64,000 nt of DNA. Origin: CAIVVT01 sp963757265. Lineage in GTDB: Bacteria > Acidobacteriota > Terriglobia > Bryobacterales > Bryobacteraceae. The DNA is taken from the NCBI GenBank assembly GCA_963757265.1, contig CAVWRA010000012.1, forward strand, positions 186,001 to 250,000, written 5' to 3'. Positions 17,941-26,014 of this stretch are shown here, in pieces. A model generated the notes under the pieces. The model was not told the DNA's origin. It worked only from the letters and a program-made list of their open reading frames with translations, and ran no database searches. Each line of letters opens with the position of its first letter. Within the stretch, counting starts at the first letter, position 1. The position numbers and the translations under genes were made by a program.

Positions 17941-17993
17941 GCGGCCGGAGGTCCCGGCCGCCGCTGCAAAGAGGGACGCCGCGGAGGGCGTCC
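17941..17993 (-). promoter_or_regulatory. Paired hairpins in the rpsB-tsf spacer
   Basis: Two perfect 7-bp stems lie back to back: GCCGGCC-type arms at 17941-17947/17955-17961 and GGACGCC/GGCGTCC at 17974-17980/17987-17993. In the minus-strand transcript they fall between rpsB and tsf. Only a short CTCTTT follows, so a leaky terminator or RNA-processing structure is more likely than a full stop. Confidence 0.4.
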
Positions 17994-18006
17994 TTCGTTG
18001 CGGCCA

Positions 18007-18891
18007 TCAGCTTTCGGCCGGGGCCTCGGCATCCTTGAGGCCTTTCGGCAGCGACATGGAAGGCAAGTCGATGTCGGAGATGCCCTCGGTGAGCACATCC
18101 TCGTTGAGCCGCGGGTCAACGTAGTGCGCGAACTGCGACATGTCCTCCACGGGACCCTCTTCGGTGACCACCACTTCCTTTGCCACGAAGTCCTGTTCGC
18201 TGGCCAGCGCGCGTCCTTCCACCACCGCGTCGGCGATCTTGTTGGTGAACAGACGGATGGCGCGCAGGGCGTCGTCGTTGCCCGGAATCGGCCATGTGAC
18301 CTCGTCCGGATCGCAATTGGTGTCCACGACGGCGACCACCGGGATGCCGAGCTTGCCGGCTTCCTTCACGGCGATCGATTCCTTGTTGGAGTCGATGACG
18401 AAGATCAGGTCGGGCGGCTCGGTCATGTTCTTGATACCGGCCAGGTTCTGCATCAGCTTGCCGCGCTCGCGCTCGAGGCCGATCAGCTCTTTCTTGGTAC
18501 GGCGCTCGCGGCCGCCCGACTCGTCGGCGAACAGCTCATCGAGTTCCTTGAGCCGCTTGAGCGATTGCTTCACGGTGACGAAATTCGTCAACAGCCCGCC
18601 CAGCCAGCGGTTGTTGACATAGAACTGGCCGCAGCGCGTGGCCTCTTCGGCGATCGCCTCCTGGGCCTGGCGCTTGGTGCCGACGAACATCACGGTTTTG
18701 CCCTGGGCGGCCTGTTCGCCAACGAAGCGCATGGCGTCCTTGAACAGTTTCAGAGTCTTCTGTAAATCGATGATATAGATTCCGTTGCGTTCTCCGAAGA
18801 TGTATTCCTTCATCTTGGGATTCCAGCGCTTGGTCTGGTGCCCAAAGTGAACGCCGGCTTCGAGCAGTTCTTTCATTGAAATGGACGGCAA
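18007..18891 (-). CDS. rpsB: 30S ribosomal protein S2
   Basis: 294 residues with the S2 signatures MKELLEAGVHFGHQTKRWNP and PDLIFVIDSNKE. The start is TTG 18891: AAGGAG sits six bases upstream of it, whereas the ATG at 18876 would be about 20 bases from the same SD, and most S2 proteins have a few residues before MKELLEAG. The C-terminal tail is an acidic, Ser/Pro-rich extension beyond the usual 240 residues. Upstream lies a 10-bp inverted repeat that could be the S2 autoregulatory leader. Confidence 0.95.
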   Translation of the reverse strand: MPSISMKELLEAGVHFGHQTKRWNPKMKEYIFGERNGIYIIDLQKTLKLFKDAMRFVGEQAAQGKTVMFVGTKRQAQEAIAEEATRCGQFYVNNRWLGGLLTNFVTVKQSLKRLKELDELFADESGGRERRTKKELIGLERERGKLMQNLAGIKNMTEPPDLIFVIDSNKESIAVKEAGKLGIPVVAVVDTNCDPDEVTWPIPGNDDALRAIRLFTNKIADAVVEGRALASEQDFVAKEVVVTEEGPVEDMSQFAHYVDPRLNEDVLTEGISDIDLPSMSLPKGLKDAEAPAES

Positions 18892-18950
18892 GTTGTCTCC
18901 TTAAACATTTGATTTAGGGGCGCTTTCGCTAACCCGAGGTGGACACGAGA

Positions 18951-19025
18951 CCAGCCGCCCCAGGAGGTCCGCCGGCGGTCCCCAACGGGATCCTTCGGCG
19001 AGAAAGGGCGGCTGGCCCAAAACAT
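18951..19025 (-). promoter_or_regulatory. Candidate structured leader of rpsB
   Basis: CCAGCCGCCC (18951-18960) pairs perfectly with GGGCGGCTGG (19016-19025), enclosing a palindromic CCGCCGGCGG. In the minus-strand RNA this 75-base structure lies between rpsI and the rpsB SD. Many bacteria control rpsB-tsf through an S2-binding leader, so this may be one; a rho-independent terminator is less likely because no U-tract follows. Confidence 0.45.
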
Positions 19026-19041
19026 GGAGAAACCGGAGCGC

Positions 19042-19434
19042 CTAGCGCTTGGAGAACTGGAAGCGGGCGCGCGCGCCAGCCTGGCCGTACTTCTTGCGCT
19101 CGTGCTCGCGCGGATCGCGCGTCAGATAGCCGAGGGCCTTCAGCTTCCCGCGCAGTTCCGGGTTGAACTCAGTCAGCGCGCGGCTGATGCCGAGGCGCAC
19201 CGCGCCGGCCTGGCCGGTGAGCCCGCCGCCGTGGGTATTGACCATGACGTCAAACTTGTCGGCGTTTTCGGTGGCCAGCAAGGCCTGGCGGACGATGCTC
19301 TTCGACGTGTAGGTGGTGAAGTGCTCCTCCATGGGCTTGCCGTTGACCGTGATTTTGCCCGTGCCGGGCCGCAAAAAAACCCGCGCCGTCGCCTGTTTGC
19401 GTCGGCCGGTCGCGAGATATTGAATCAAAGCCAT
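19042..19434 (-). CDS. rpsI: 30S ribosomal protein S9
   Basis: 130 residues with the S9 signatures YLATGRRKQATARV near the start, GGGLTGQAGAVRLGISRAL in the middle, and the C-terminal ARARFQFSKR whose terminal Lys-Arg contacts P-site tRNA. GAGGAT precedes ATG 19434. It follows rplM by 30 bp, the universal rplM-rpsI pair, with 150 bp to rpsB downstream. Confidence 0.97.
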   Translation of the reverse strand: MALIQYLATGRRKQATARVFLRPGTGKITVNGKPMEEHFTTYTSKSIVRQALLATENADKFDVMVNTHGGGLTGQAGAVRLGISRALTEFNPELRGKLKALGYLTRDPREHERKKYGQAGARARFQFSKR

Positions 19435-19464
19435 TCTTAATCCTCAGTACTCTTCATGGCGCCG

Positions 19465-19905
19465 TCAGCGGGCCGATGTCGCGGCCAGGGTTTGGGGCTG
19501 CTGGGCGTCGTGCGGGTGCTTGTCGCCGGCATACACCTTCAGCTTGCGGTACATCTGCTTGCCGAGCTTAGTTTTGGGCAGCATGCCGCGGATGGCCTCT
19601 TCCACCAGGCGCACGGGACGGACGGCGCGAACTTCCGCCGCCTTGTCCTCGCGCAGCCCGCCGGGATAACCGGAGTGCCGGTGGTACACCTTCTGGTTTT
19701 CCTTGTTGCCGGTCAGGACGGCCCGATCGGCGTTAATCACAATCACGTGGTCACCGGTATCCAGGAAAGGCGTGAAAATAGGCTTAGTCTTGCCCATCAG
19801 GATCCGGGCCGCTTGAGTAGCTAGCCGTCCAAGGGGAGCTGTGCTGGCGTCGAGGATAAACCAGGAACGCTTGATTTCGCTCTTGGACGGAAATACGGTC
19901 TTCAT
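19465..19905 (-). CDS. rplM: 50S ribosomal protein L13
   Basis: 146 residues from ATG 19905 (GGAGAT upstream). The L13 signatures WFILDASTAPLGRLATQAA and KVYHRHSGYPGG are clear, and the C-terminal end YAGDKHPHDAQQP is typical. First gene of the rplM-rpsI-rpsB-tsf-pyrH-frr series, with a recognisable sigma70 promoter 40-70 bp upstream. Confidence 0.97.
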   Translation of the reverse strand: MKTVFPSKSEIKRSWFILDASTAPLGRLATQAARILMGKTKPIFTPFLDTGDHVIVINADRAVLTGNKENQKVYHRHSGYPGGLREDKAAEVRAVRPVRLVEEAIRGMLPKTKLGKQMYRKLKVYAGDKHPHDAQQPQTLAATSAR

Positions 19906-19942
19906 AGACAGACGATCTCCGTGCGTATTCTCCGAAACTACC

Positions 19943-19972
19943 ATGCTACGAACGGCGCGCGACAGGAGTCAA
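19943..19972 (-). promoter_or_regulatory. sigma70 promoter of rplM operon
   Basis: TTGACT (19972-19967) and TAGCAT (19948-19943) on the minus strand are separated by 18 bp, giving a leader of about 30 bases before the rplM start. Confidence 0.55.
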
Positions 19973-20095
19973 ACCGCGGGGATTCCGCGAGAGACGCGCG
20001 CCCAAGGCGCGGCCGTCAGGAAACGAACAACTTTCAGTATGCCATAGAACTGCGACCCAGCGGCAAGTCGGGGCGGGGATCGGTGATGGGTCAGC

Positions 20096-20137
20096 TTGAA
20101 ATCGGTGGCGGCAAACCATTTTCCGATGACGCCGTTT
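20096..20137 (+). repeat. Dispersed intergenic repeat, copy 2
   Basis: Second copy of the 42-bp repeat at 5769-5810 (33 of 42 identical, transitions only). It lies about 125 bp upstream of the rplM promoter in a 373-bp spacer (19906-20278) with no gene. On the minus strand both copies would encode a peptide-like string (NGVTGK/NGVIGK...TDFKLT), so they could be fragments of a decayed gene instead of a noncoding repeat. Confidence 0.5.
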
Positions 20138-20278
20138 GCCGTTCCGACCACGCGTCCGACGCGCCAATTGCACGGTCTCGTGGGAGGCAAAATGATGGGC
20201 CGGGGCGATCCTTCCGTGCTTCTTCCGCTGCACCTGAGGTGCCCCTGCCACGATAGCCGGACAAGGACCTTCTGCACG

Positions 20279-20530
20279 TTAAGGCGTTGGGGGGAAGAGT
20301 TCTGGTTTCTTTCTTCTCACAAGTGCCTCTATTGTGATAGCACCGCTGGCCAGATCTATCACTTCGGGCGCAAAAATAGCAATACCACCCTCCGGGCTGT
20401 CTAATTCTGGAATGGCTCGCAGTTGCTGCTCAGCGGCAACAACATACATCATTCTTCCGTTCGCCGCCATATACGACGGCAATAGTCCATACTGTCCCTT
20501 CACGATTTCCAAAGCTCCACTGATCGTCAT
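20279..20530 (-). CDS. Small hypothetical protein (83 aa)
   Basis: Starts at ATG 20530 behind a near-ideal GGAGG seven bases upstream, which makes it a real gene. The sequence is balanced, soluble and partly hydrophobic (GALEIVKGQYGLLPSYMAAN; GGIAIFAPEVIDLASGAITI) with a basic, proline-ending tail. No family is recognised. It is 51 bp downstream of the Sel1-repeat gene on the same strand, so the two are probably co-transcribed. Confidence 0.65.
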   Translation of the reverse strand: MTISGALEIVKGQYGLLPSYMAANGRMMYVVAAEQQLRAIPELDSPEGGIAIFAPEVIDLASGAITIEALVRRKKPELFPPTP

Positions 20531-20581
20531 TGTTACCTCCGTAGTAATCGCGACGTGAGGAGTGCATCGCCCGATAGAGCG

Positions 20582-21634
20582 TCACCTTTGACCCTCTGGT
20601 TTTGGTTTCCAATCCCGCGCCAGGCGCTGTGCCTCGGCGATCTGTTGAGCGGTCATCTTCCCTGCGAGCGAATCCCTGTGGTCGGCGTACTTCTTTTGGT
20701 CGTCACCACTGGCGTGCGAGGCGGCGAGGTTCAGCCACTTATGCGCTTGCACATAGTCCTGCGGCACCCCTTGCCCGTGGGAATACATCAGCCCAAGGTT
20801 GTGCTGTGCCTGCGCGAGCCCCTGTTCGGCGGCTTTGCGGAACCAGCGGGCGGCCTCGGCGTAGTCCTGCGTGACTCCTTTGCCGTCGTAGCATGCGTCA
20901 CCAAGGTCGAACTGAGCCATCGCGTCTCCCTGATCGGCGGCTTTGCGGAACCAGCGGGCGGCTTCAGCGTAGTCCTGCGGGACTCCGTGCCCTTCGCCAC
21001 ACATGAGGCCGAGCTCGACCTGGCCGGTTGCGTCTCCCTGTTCGGCAGCTTTGCGAAACCAACGAACAGCCTCGGTGTAGTCCTGCGGCGCGCCTAGGCC
21101 ATCGGCATACGCCATGCCGAGCTTCGCCTGAGCGAGCGCGAATCCCTGTTCGGCGGCTTTGCGGAGCCAGCGAACGGCCTCGGCGTCGTCCTGCGGCACG
21201 CCCTCGCCGTTGACATACATGACACCGAGGCTGGTCTGAGCGAGCGCGGATCCTTGTTCGGCGGCTTTGCGATTCCAGCGGGCGGCCTCGGCGAAGTCCT
21301 GAGGCACTCCTTGGCCTCTTTCGTACACGAAGCCCAGCATGGCCTGCGCGCTAGCGTCTCCCTTTTCGGCGGCTTTGCGGCTCCAGCGGGCGGCCTCGGC
21401 GAAATCCTGAGGCACTCCTTGGCCCAGGAAATACATCATGCCGAGCTTCGCCTGAGCGTCCGCGTCTCCCTGTTCGGCGGCTTTGCGTAGCGCATCGAGG
21501 AACTCCGAAGGCTTCTGGTCAGCCGCCGTCTTCTCCTGCCCAAAGGACGGCGAAGGAATCAGCGCGCCTTTAGATCCGGTCAGCAGGATCGCCGCGCAAG
21601 CTGTCAGCCGTGTGGTTCTCCAGAGCGAGTTCAT
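20582..21634 (-). CDS. Secreted Sel1-like repeat protein
   Basis: 350 residues. A signal peptide (about 1-33, ending near SPSFGQ) is followed by seven to eight 36-residue Sel1-like repeats (about 45-300) of the form A...G.A.AQ..LG..Y..G.GV.QD..EA.RW.RKAAEQG, then a basic C-terminal tail. Sel1 repeats fold as alpha/alpha solenoids that scaffold protein complexes, often in the envelope. The repeats are visible in the DNA as a 108-bp period, so copy number may vary between strains. No enzymatic domain is present and the partner is unknown. Confidence 0.88.
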   Translation of the reverse strand: MNSLWRTTRLTACAAILLTGSKGALIPSPSFGQEKTAADQKPSEFLDALRKAAEQGDADAQAKLGMMYFLGQGVPQDFAEAARWSRKAAEKGDASAQAMLGFVYERGQGVPQDFAEAARWNRKAAEQGSALAQTSLGVMYVNGEGVPQDDAEAVRWLRKAAEQGFALAQAKLGMAYADGLGAPQDYTEAVRWFRKAAEQGDATGQVELGLMCGEGHGVPQDYAEAARWFRKAADQGDAMAQFDLGDACYDGKGVTQDYAEAARWFRKAAEQGLAQAQHNLGLMYSHGQGVPQDYVQAHKWLNLAASHASGDDQKKYADHRDSLAGKMTAQQIAEAQRLARDWKPKPEGQR

Positions 21635-21793
21635 TCCATCGGCCTCCCGACGTTAAGGTCCGCCTGCCGTGATTGTAACGCCACTTTCGGGTTTTAGGCG
21701 CCGTCAACCGGCGAGTGCCCGAACATAAGAGTAGCGCGGTAGGTGGCTATTTTTCGACGTGTGGCAGAATCGAGATAGGAGGGGTTTACTGAT

Positions 21794-22237
21794 ATGAAGG
21801 TTCGATTACTTGAAAATGGCGAGAAGCTGATCGAAATGCCACTGGAGACAGTTTCGAAAAGCGAGTTCGCGGATTTGAAGAATGGCGATTACAGGGCCAG
21901 TTTCACAGACCCGAATGGACATCGGGCCCACATCATCGTATTGGTCTCCGGGTCGCGAGCCAAGCTGCGCCAGGTCTCCTTTGATCTGCATGTATGTAGC
22001 TGGAATCTTCTGCCTGAACCGGTTGAGGCGTTCAAAGACCAGATCCTAGTGCATCTCCGTTCGCAGCCGGGAAGATTCAAATGGGCGGATGTGAACATTC
22101 CAAGCGGTGGCGGTGGGCCAAGTGGCACCTGCCACTTGTGGTTTTCCATCATTCGCGGAGAAGAGGGCGAGTGGCTGTATAAGGCTGCGCAATTGCTGGC
22201 GGATCCAAAGAATCTCAAGGCTGTGACCTTCCCTTGA
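21794..22237 (+). CDS. Hypothetical protein (147 aa)
   Basis: ATG 21794 is preceded by AGGAGGGG at suitable distance. The protein begins MKVRLLENGEKLIEMPLE and looks like a small, soluble beta-rich fold; a glycine stretch (GGGGPSG, about 105-111) divides it. No signal peptide or membrane helix. I do not recognise a family. It is monocistronic on the plus strand, divergent from the Sel1 gene and convergent with the PLP-enzyme gene. Confidence 0.6.
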   Translation: MKVRLLENGEKLIEMPLETVSKSEFADLKNGDYRASFTDPNGHRAHIIVLVSGSRAKLRQVSFDLHVCSWNLLPEPVEAFKDQILVHLRSQPGRFKWADVNIPSGGGGPSGTCHLWFSIIRGEEGEWLYKAAQLLADPKNLKAVTFP

Positions 22238-22543
22238 GGGTATCGATTACCCGTTTTCGGGCGGCTTCTACTGGTGGGGAATAGAGTCTAGCGTGCCTCA
22301 CCCATCTCCAGACACGCCGGTGACCATTCCGGTAGGGTGACGGCGCGCACGGGAGTTCGGCAGACGGACGTCACTTTGACGTGTCACGCCCTGACCGTGC
22401 ATGTGGTCCCGGTCAGCGCGTCTGAGGATTGTGGTCGAGAAGTGGCGATATCGGACACTTGTTTGATCGCCCCGTCCGCATCTTCGAACTGCAGCCGCGC
22501 CCGACAGACGACCCACTACCCGGGGATCGGACTCCTCCGCGCG
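22238..22543. other. Spacer between convergent genes, nothing seen
   Basis: 306 bp between the 147-residue hypothetical and the 3' end of the PLP-enzyme gene. No gene, hairpin with T-tract, or tRNA was recognised. Confidence 0.4.
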
Positions 22544-23701
22544 TCAAAGAAGCTTCGAAAGGATCTCGGCGAAACGGTCGAGGTCGGCCTCGTTGTTATA
22601 GAAATGCGTCGAAACCCGCAGCAGGCCGTGGCGCGCCGAGACCAGCACGCGCTGCTGTTTCAAGCGCGCCGCCAGTTCCGAGGCGTCGTGGCCCGGAAAA
22701 CGCGCGGCCACGATGGCCGTGTTGTCGTAGGGCAGGGGCTCGCCGCCGAGCTCGCGAATGCGGGCGCGAACCTCGCGGGCGAGGCCCAGCACGCGCTCCT
22801 CGATGCGCTCGGGCCCCAGTTCGAACATCAGCTCGAGGCTGGCCGCGAGGGCGTATAGCGACAGCGAGGAGAGCATCCCCGCTTCGTACTTCTCGGCGCC
22901 GTCCATGAGCTCGGGCGCGCCTTCGTGCAGCCAGTCCACGCGGCGCCAGTCATGATGGCTGCGCCAGCCGATGGCCAGCGGCTCCAGCCGCTGGCGTAAC
23001 GCGGGCGCAACGGCCATGAACGCGGCGCCGTTCGGGGCGAGCATCCACTTGTAGCAATTCACAGCCAGCAGGTCGGGCTGGATCTCCTGGAAGTTGAGCC
23101 GCAGCGCGCCCAGGCTTTGGGTGGCATCGAGATAAAACAGAATGCCGCGTTCGCGTAACTCCGCCGCCAGCTCCGCGACCGGGGCACGGTAGCCGGTGCT
23201 GTAATTCACGGTGCTGAGCAGGACCAGTCGCGTGCGCGGCGTGAGCGCTGTCAGCAGTTCGTCGTAGCCGCAGCGCACGGCGCGCACGCCGCGCCGCGCC
23301 AGGTATTCGACGGCGTAAAGATGATTAGGGAACTCGCCCTCGGCCGTGACCGCCTCGTCGCCCGGGCGCCAGTCCAGCCCGGTGAGCAGATGGCCCAGCG
23401 CCCAGGAGGAGTTCGGCAGGAAGGCGATCTCGGCCGGAGTCGCGGAGATGAACTGTGCCAGCCGGGCGCGCAATTGGTCGTGATCGGCAAACCAGGAGAG
23501 GAAGTCGGAGCACGCGTTTTCGCGGCGGCGGGCCAGATGACGCGCGATGGCCTCCTCCGCACGCCTGGGCAATTGGCCGAAGGTCGCGGTGTTGAGAAAC
23601 GTCCAACCGGCCAGAGACGGGAACTCCTCGCGGATGGATGCCCAACTGGGCTGCGCTTGCTCTGAGTCCGGCCGCGGCGTCGTAGTGCGATCTGCCGTCA
23701 T
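22544..23701 (-). CDS. Aminotransferase class V (PLP-dependent, SufS/kynureninase-like fold)
   Basis: 385 residues. The fold-type I PLP site is marked by LDATQSLGAL (about 191-200) and the Schiff-base lysine K218 in NCYKWMLAPNG. This matches the class V group that includes cysteine desulfurases and isopenicillin-N epimerase-like proteins. There is no conserved active-site cysteine loop typical of SufS, so cysteine desulfurase is unlikely; the substrate is unknown. Its ATG overlaps the proS stop (ATGA), so it is co-translated with proS. Confidence 0.85.
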   Translation of the reverse strand: MTADRTTTPRPDSEQAQPSWASIREEFPSLAGWTFLNTATFGQLPRRAEEAIARHLARRRENACSDFLSWFADHDQLRARLAQFISATPAEIAFLPNSSWALGHLLTGLDWRPGDEAVTAEGEFPNHLYAVEYLARRGVRAVRCGYDELLTALTPRTRLVLLSTVNYSTGYRAPVAELAAELRERGILFYLDATQSLGALRLNFQEIQPDLLAVNCYKWMLAPNGAAFMAVAPALRQRLEPLAIGWRSHHDWRRVDWLHEGAPELMDGAEKYEAGMLSSLSLYALAASLELMFELGPERIEERVLGLAREVRARIRELGGEPLPYDNTAIVAARFPGHDASELAARLKQQRVLVSARHGLLRVSTHFYNNEADLDRFAEILSKLL

Positions 23702-25422
23702 GATCTTGCGCAGTTTTTGGCCGCGCGAACCTGCTCCGCAATCCAGGCGGGCGCCTCGGCGATGGGCACTTCGGTGACCTGGTGTGTGCGCCGATCCACG
23801 ACTTCCACCAGACCCACGGGCAGCTTCTTGCCCACGTTGATGCGGTACGGGATGCCGGTCAGGTCGGCGTCCTTGAACTTGATGCCGGGGCTTAGATCGC
23901 GGTCGTCGAAGAGGACGTCAACGCCGGCCGCTTGCAGAGCGGTGTAGAGCTGTTCGGCGCCGGCCCGCAAGCTCAGGTCGCTGTACTTGATCGGCGTCAC
24001 GACGACTTCGAAGGGCGCAATGGCAGCGGGCAGCGACATACCGTCCTTATCGGCGTAAAGCTCGATGGCGGCGCACAGGATGCGCTCGATGCCGATCCCG
24101 TAGCTGCCCATGATGACGGGCGTTTCGACGCCGTCCTGGTTCAGCACATTCAGGCCCATGGAGTGGGAATACTTGTATCCGAGCTTGAAGATGTGGCCGA
24201 TCTCGACCATCTTCCTGATCTCCAGCGGCAGACCGGTGTTGATTTCAGTGTCGCCGGGAGCCACCTGGCGCAGATCGTGCCAGGCGCACTGGAAATCCTC
24301 GCCGGGCGTGACGTTGCGCAGGTGGTAATCGTTCTTATTGGCGCCGCAGATCATGTTCACGCGGCCCTGGAGGGATTTGTCGGCGAGGATGGGCAGATCC
24401 GTCAGGCCCACCGGTCCGAGCGAGCCCGCGTCGGCGCCGAACCACTCGTGGATCTCCTCGGGATGCGCGGGACGGAACTCCAGGCAGCCGGTCGCGGTCT
24501 GGAACTTGGTCTCGCTGAGTTGATGATCGCCGCGCAGGAGGACCACGCAGGGTTTGGCGTCACCGACCACGACCAGGGTCTTGATCAACGAGGTCGCCGG
24601 CACGCCGAGAAAGGCCGCGACTTCCTCGATGGTCTTCTGGCCGGGCGTGTGAACTTGTTCCGGCGCCAGGTCGCCCGCAGGATCGGGCGCCGCAGGGGGT
24701 TGAGGACGCGAGACGGCCTTTTCGAGGTTCGCCGCATAGCCGGTTTCGCGGCAGAAAGCCACGTAGTCCTCGCCGGCATCCGTCGCCGCCATGAACTCCT
24801 GCGACTGGCTGCCGCCCATTGCGCCCGAGTGAGCCTCGACGGTCAGATAGTCCAGGCCGCAACGGTCGAAGATGCGGCAATAGGCCAGGCGGTGCTTCTC
24901 ATAGCTGACGTCGAGCCCGGCCGGCGCGAGATCGAAGGAGTAGCTGTCCTTCATAAGGAACTGGCGCACGCGCAGCAGGCCCGACTTGGGGCGCACCTCG
25001 TCGCGGAACTTGGTCTGAATCTGGTACCAGATCTGGGGCAGTTGCTTGTAGCTGCGCAGTTCGCCGCGGGCGATCGAGGTCATCACCTCTTCATGGGTCA
25101 TCGCCAGGCACAACGCGCGGCCGAAGCGATCCTTGAGCTTGAACAGGTTGTCGCCCATCACGTCGTAGCGGCCTGACTCCTGCCACAGTTCGGCCGGGTT
25201 CAGCGCCGGCAGGTGGAACTCCTGCGCGCCGATGGCGTCCATCTCCTCACGGACAATTTGGGTGATCTTCAGCAGCGCGCGCTGCGCCAGGTACAGGTAG
25301 CTGTAGACGCCGGCAGCGAGCTGGCGAACATAACCCGCACGTAACAGAAGTTGATGGCTGACGACCTCGGCTTCCGCCGGGGCCTCTCGTAAAGTAGGAA
25401 TGAAAAGACGGCTCCAGAGCAT
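23698..25422 (-). CDS. proS: Prolyl-tRNA synthetase (bacterial type with editing domain)
   Basis: 574 residues of a class II aminoacyl-tRNA synthetase. Motif 1 to 2 region contains FRDEVRPKSGLLRVRQFLMKDSYSF. The YbaK-like INS editing domain that clears Ala-tRNA(Pro) is inserted at about 235-385 (KTLVVVGDAKPCVVLLRGDH). Motif 3 is GSYGIGIERI, and an anticodon-binding domain forms the C-terminus. The length fits the bacterial (not archaeal) form. It diverges from rpiB across 85 bp containing repeated GCATGCTAA elements; its ATG lies inside one of them. Confidence 0.96.
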   Translation of the reverse strand: MLWSRLFIPTLREAPAEAEVVSHQLLLRAGYVRQLAAGVYSYLYLAQRALLKITQIVREEMDAIGAQEFHLPALNPAELWQESGRYDVMGDNLFKLKDRFGRALCLAMTHEEVMTSIARGELRSYKQLPQIWYQIQTKFRDEVRPKSGLLRVRQFLMKDSYSFDLAPAGLDVSYEKHRLAYCRIFDRCGLDYLTVEAHSGAMGGSQSQEFMAATDAGEDYVAFCRETGYAANLEKAVSRPQPPAAPDPAGDLAPEQVHTPGQKTIEEVAAFLGVPATSLIKTLVVVGDAKPCVVLLRGDHQLSETKFQTATGCLEFRPAHPEEIHEWFGADAGSLGPVGLTDLPILADKSLQGRVNMICGANKNDYHLRNVTPGEDFQCAWHDLRQVAPGDTEINTGLPLEIRKMVEIGHIFKLGYKYSHSMGLNVLNQDGVETPVIMGSYGIGIERILCAAIELYADKDGMSLPAAIAPFEVVVTPIKYSDLSLRAGAEQLYTALQAAGVDVLFDDRDLSPGIKFKDADLTGIPYRINVGKKLPVGLVEVVDRRTHQVTEVPIAEAPAWIAEQVRAAKNCARS

Positions 25423-25496
25423 GCTAAGTCCTGATTTTCTGTGATGTTAAACTCACTAGTTTAGCATGCGGTCCGGGTCCGGCCTGCATGCTAAAC
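25420..25496. promoter_or_regulatory. Triple GCATGCTAA motif in the proS/rpiB divergent spacer
   Basis: GCATGCTAAAC occurs at 25486-25496, its perfect reverse complement GTTTAGCATGC at 25459-25469, and a partial copy GCATGCTAA at 25420-25428 overlapping the proS start codon. The inverted pair (11-bp arms) resembles an operator that could control both divergent genes. A further TAAAC/GTTTA pairing spans 25448-25463. Confidence 0.5.
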
Positions 25497-25507
25497 TTGA
25501 ATATCCT

Positions 25508-26014
25508 ATGAGAATCGCAATTGGCGCCGACCACGCTGGCTTCGAGCTGAAGGAGCATCTCAAAGGCGTGCTGGCCGCCGACGGCCACTCCGTCGAGGAT
25601 CTGGGAACCCACGACATGGTCTCGACGGATTACCCTGATTACGCCGCCGCAGTGTCGCACGAGGTGGTGCAGGGCAAGGCCGACCGCGGCATTCTGGTGT
25701 GCATGACCGGCATGGGCATGGCCATGGCGGCGAACAAGGTGAAGGGCATCCGCGCTGCGTTGGCGACCAATCCGGAGGAGGTCGGTCTGACGCGCAAGCA
25801 CAACGACGCCAACGTGCTGGCCCTGAGTGAACGCTACACCAAACCGGAAGAGGCCGACGAAATGGTGCGGATCTTCCTGAATACGCAGTTTGAAAGCGAC
25901 GGGCGTCATGAGCGCCGGGTCAACAAGATGATGGCCCTGGAGCGCGAGGATCCCGCGGGGGCTGGCGCGGCGGAAGGTACAAAAGACAGCGCGCAGAAGG
26001 GGGCACAGGCATGA
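25508..26014 (+). CDS. rpiB: Ribose-5-phosphate isomerase B
   Basis: 168 residues from ATG 25508. RpiB interconverts ribose-5-P and ribulose-5-P in the pentose phosphate pathway. MRIAIGADHAGFELK is the family start. The catalytic cysteine is C65 in GILVCMTGMGMAMAANK (the usual CGTG is CMTG) and the ring-opening histidine is probably H98 (RKHND). A lysine- and alanine-rich tail of about 20 residues extends past the normal end. Overlaps glyA by ATGA. Confidence 0.93.
   Translation: MRIAIGADHAGFELKEHLKGVLAADGHSVEDLGTHDMVSTDYPDYAAAVSHEVVQGKADRGILVCMTGMGMAMAANKVKGIRAALATNPEEVGLTRKHNDANVLALSERYTKPEEADEMVRIFLNTQFESDGRHERRVNKMMALEREDPAGAGAAEGTKDSAQKGAQA

Noticed and set aside
22544..23701. Class V aminotransferase as SufS cysteine desulfurase
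   Set aside because: No conserved catalytic cysteine loop and no suf genes nearby; only the PLP fold is supported.
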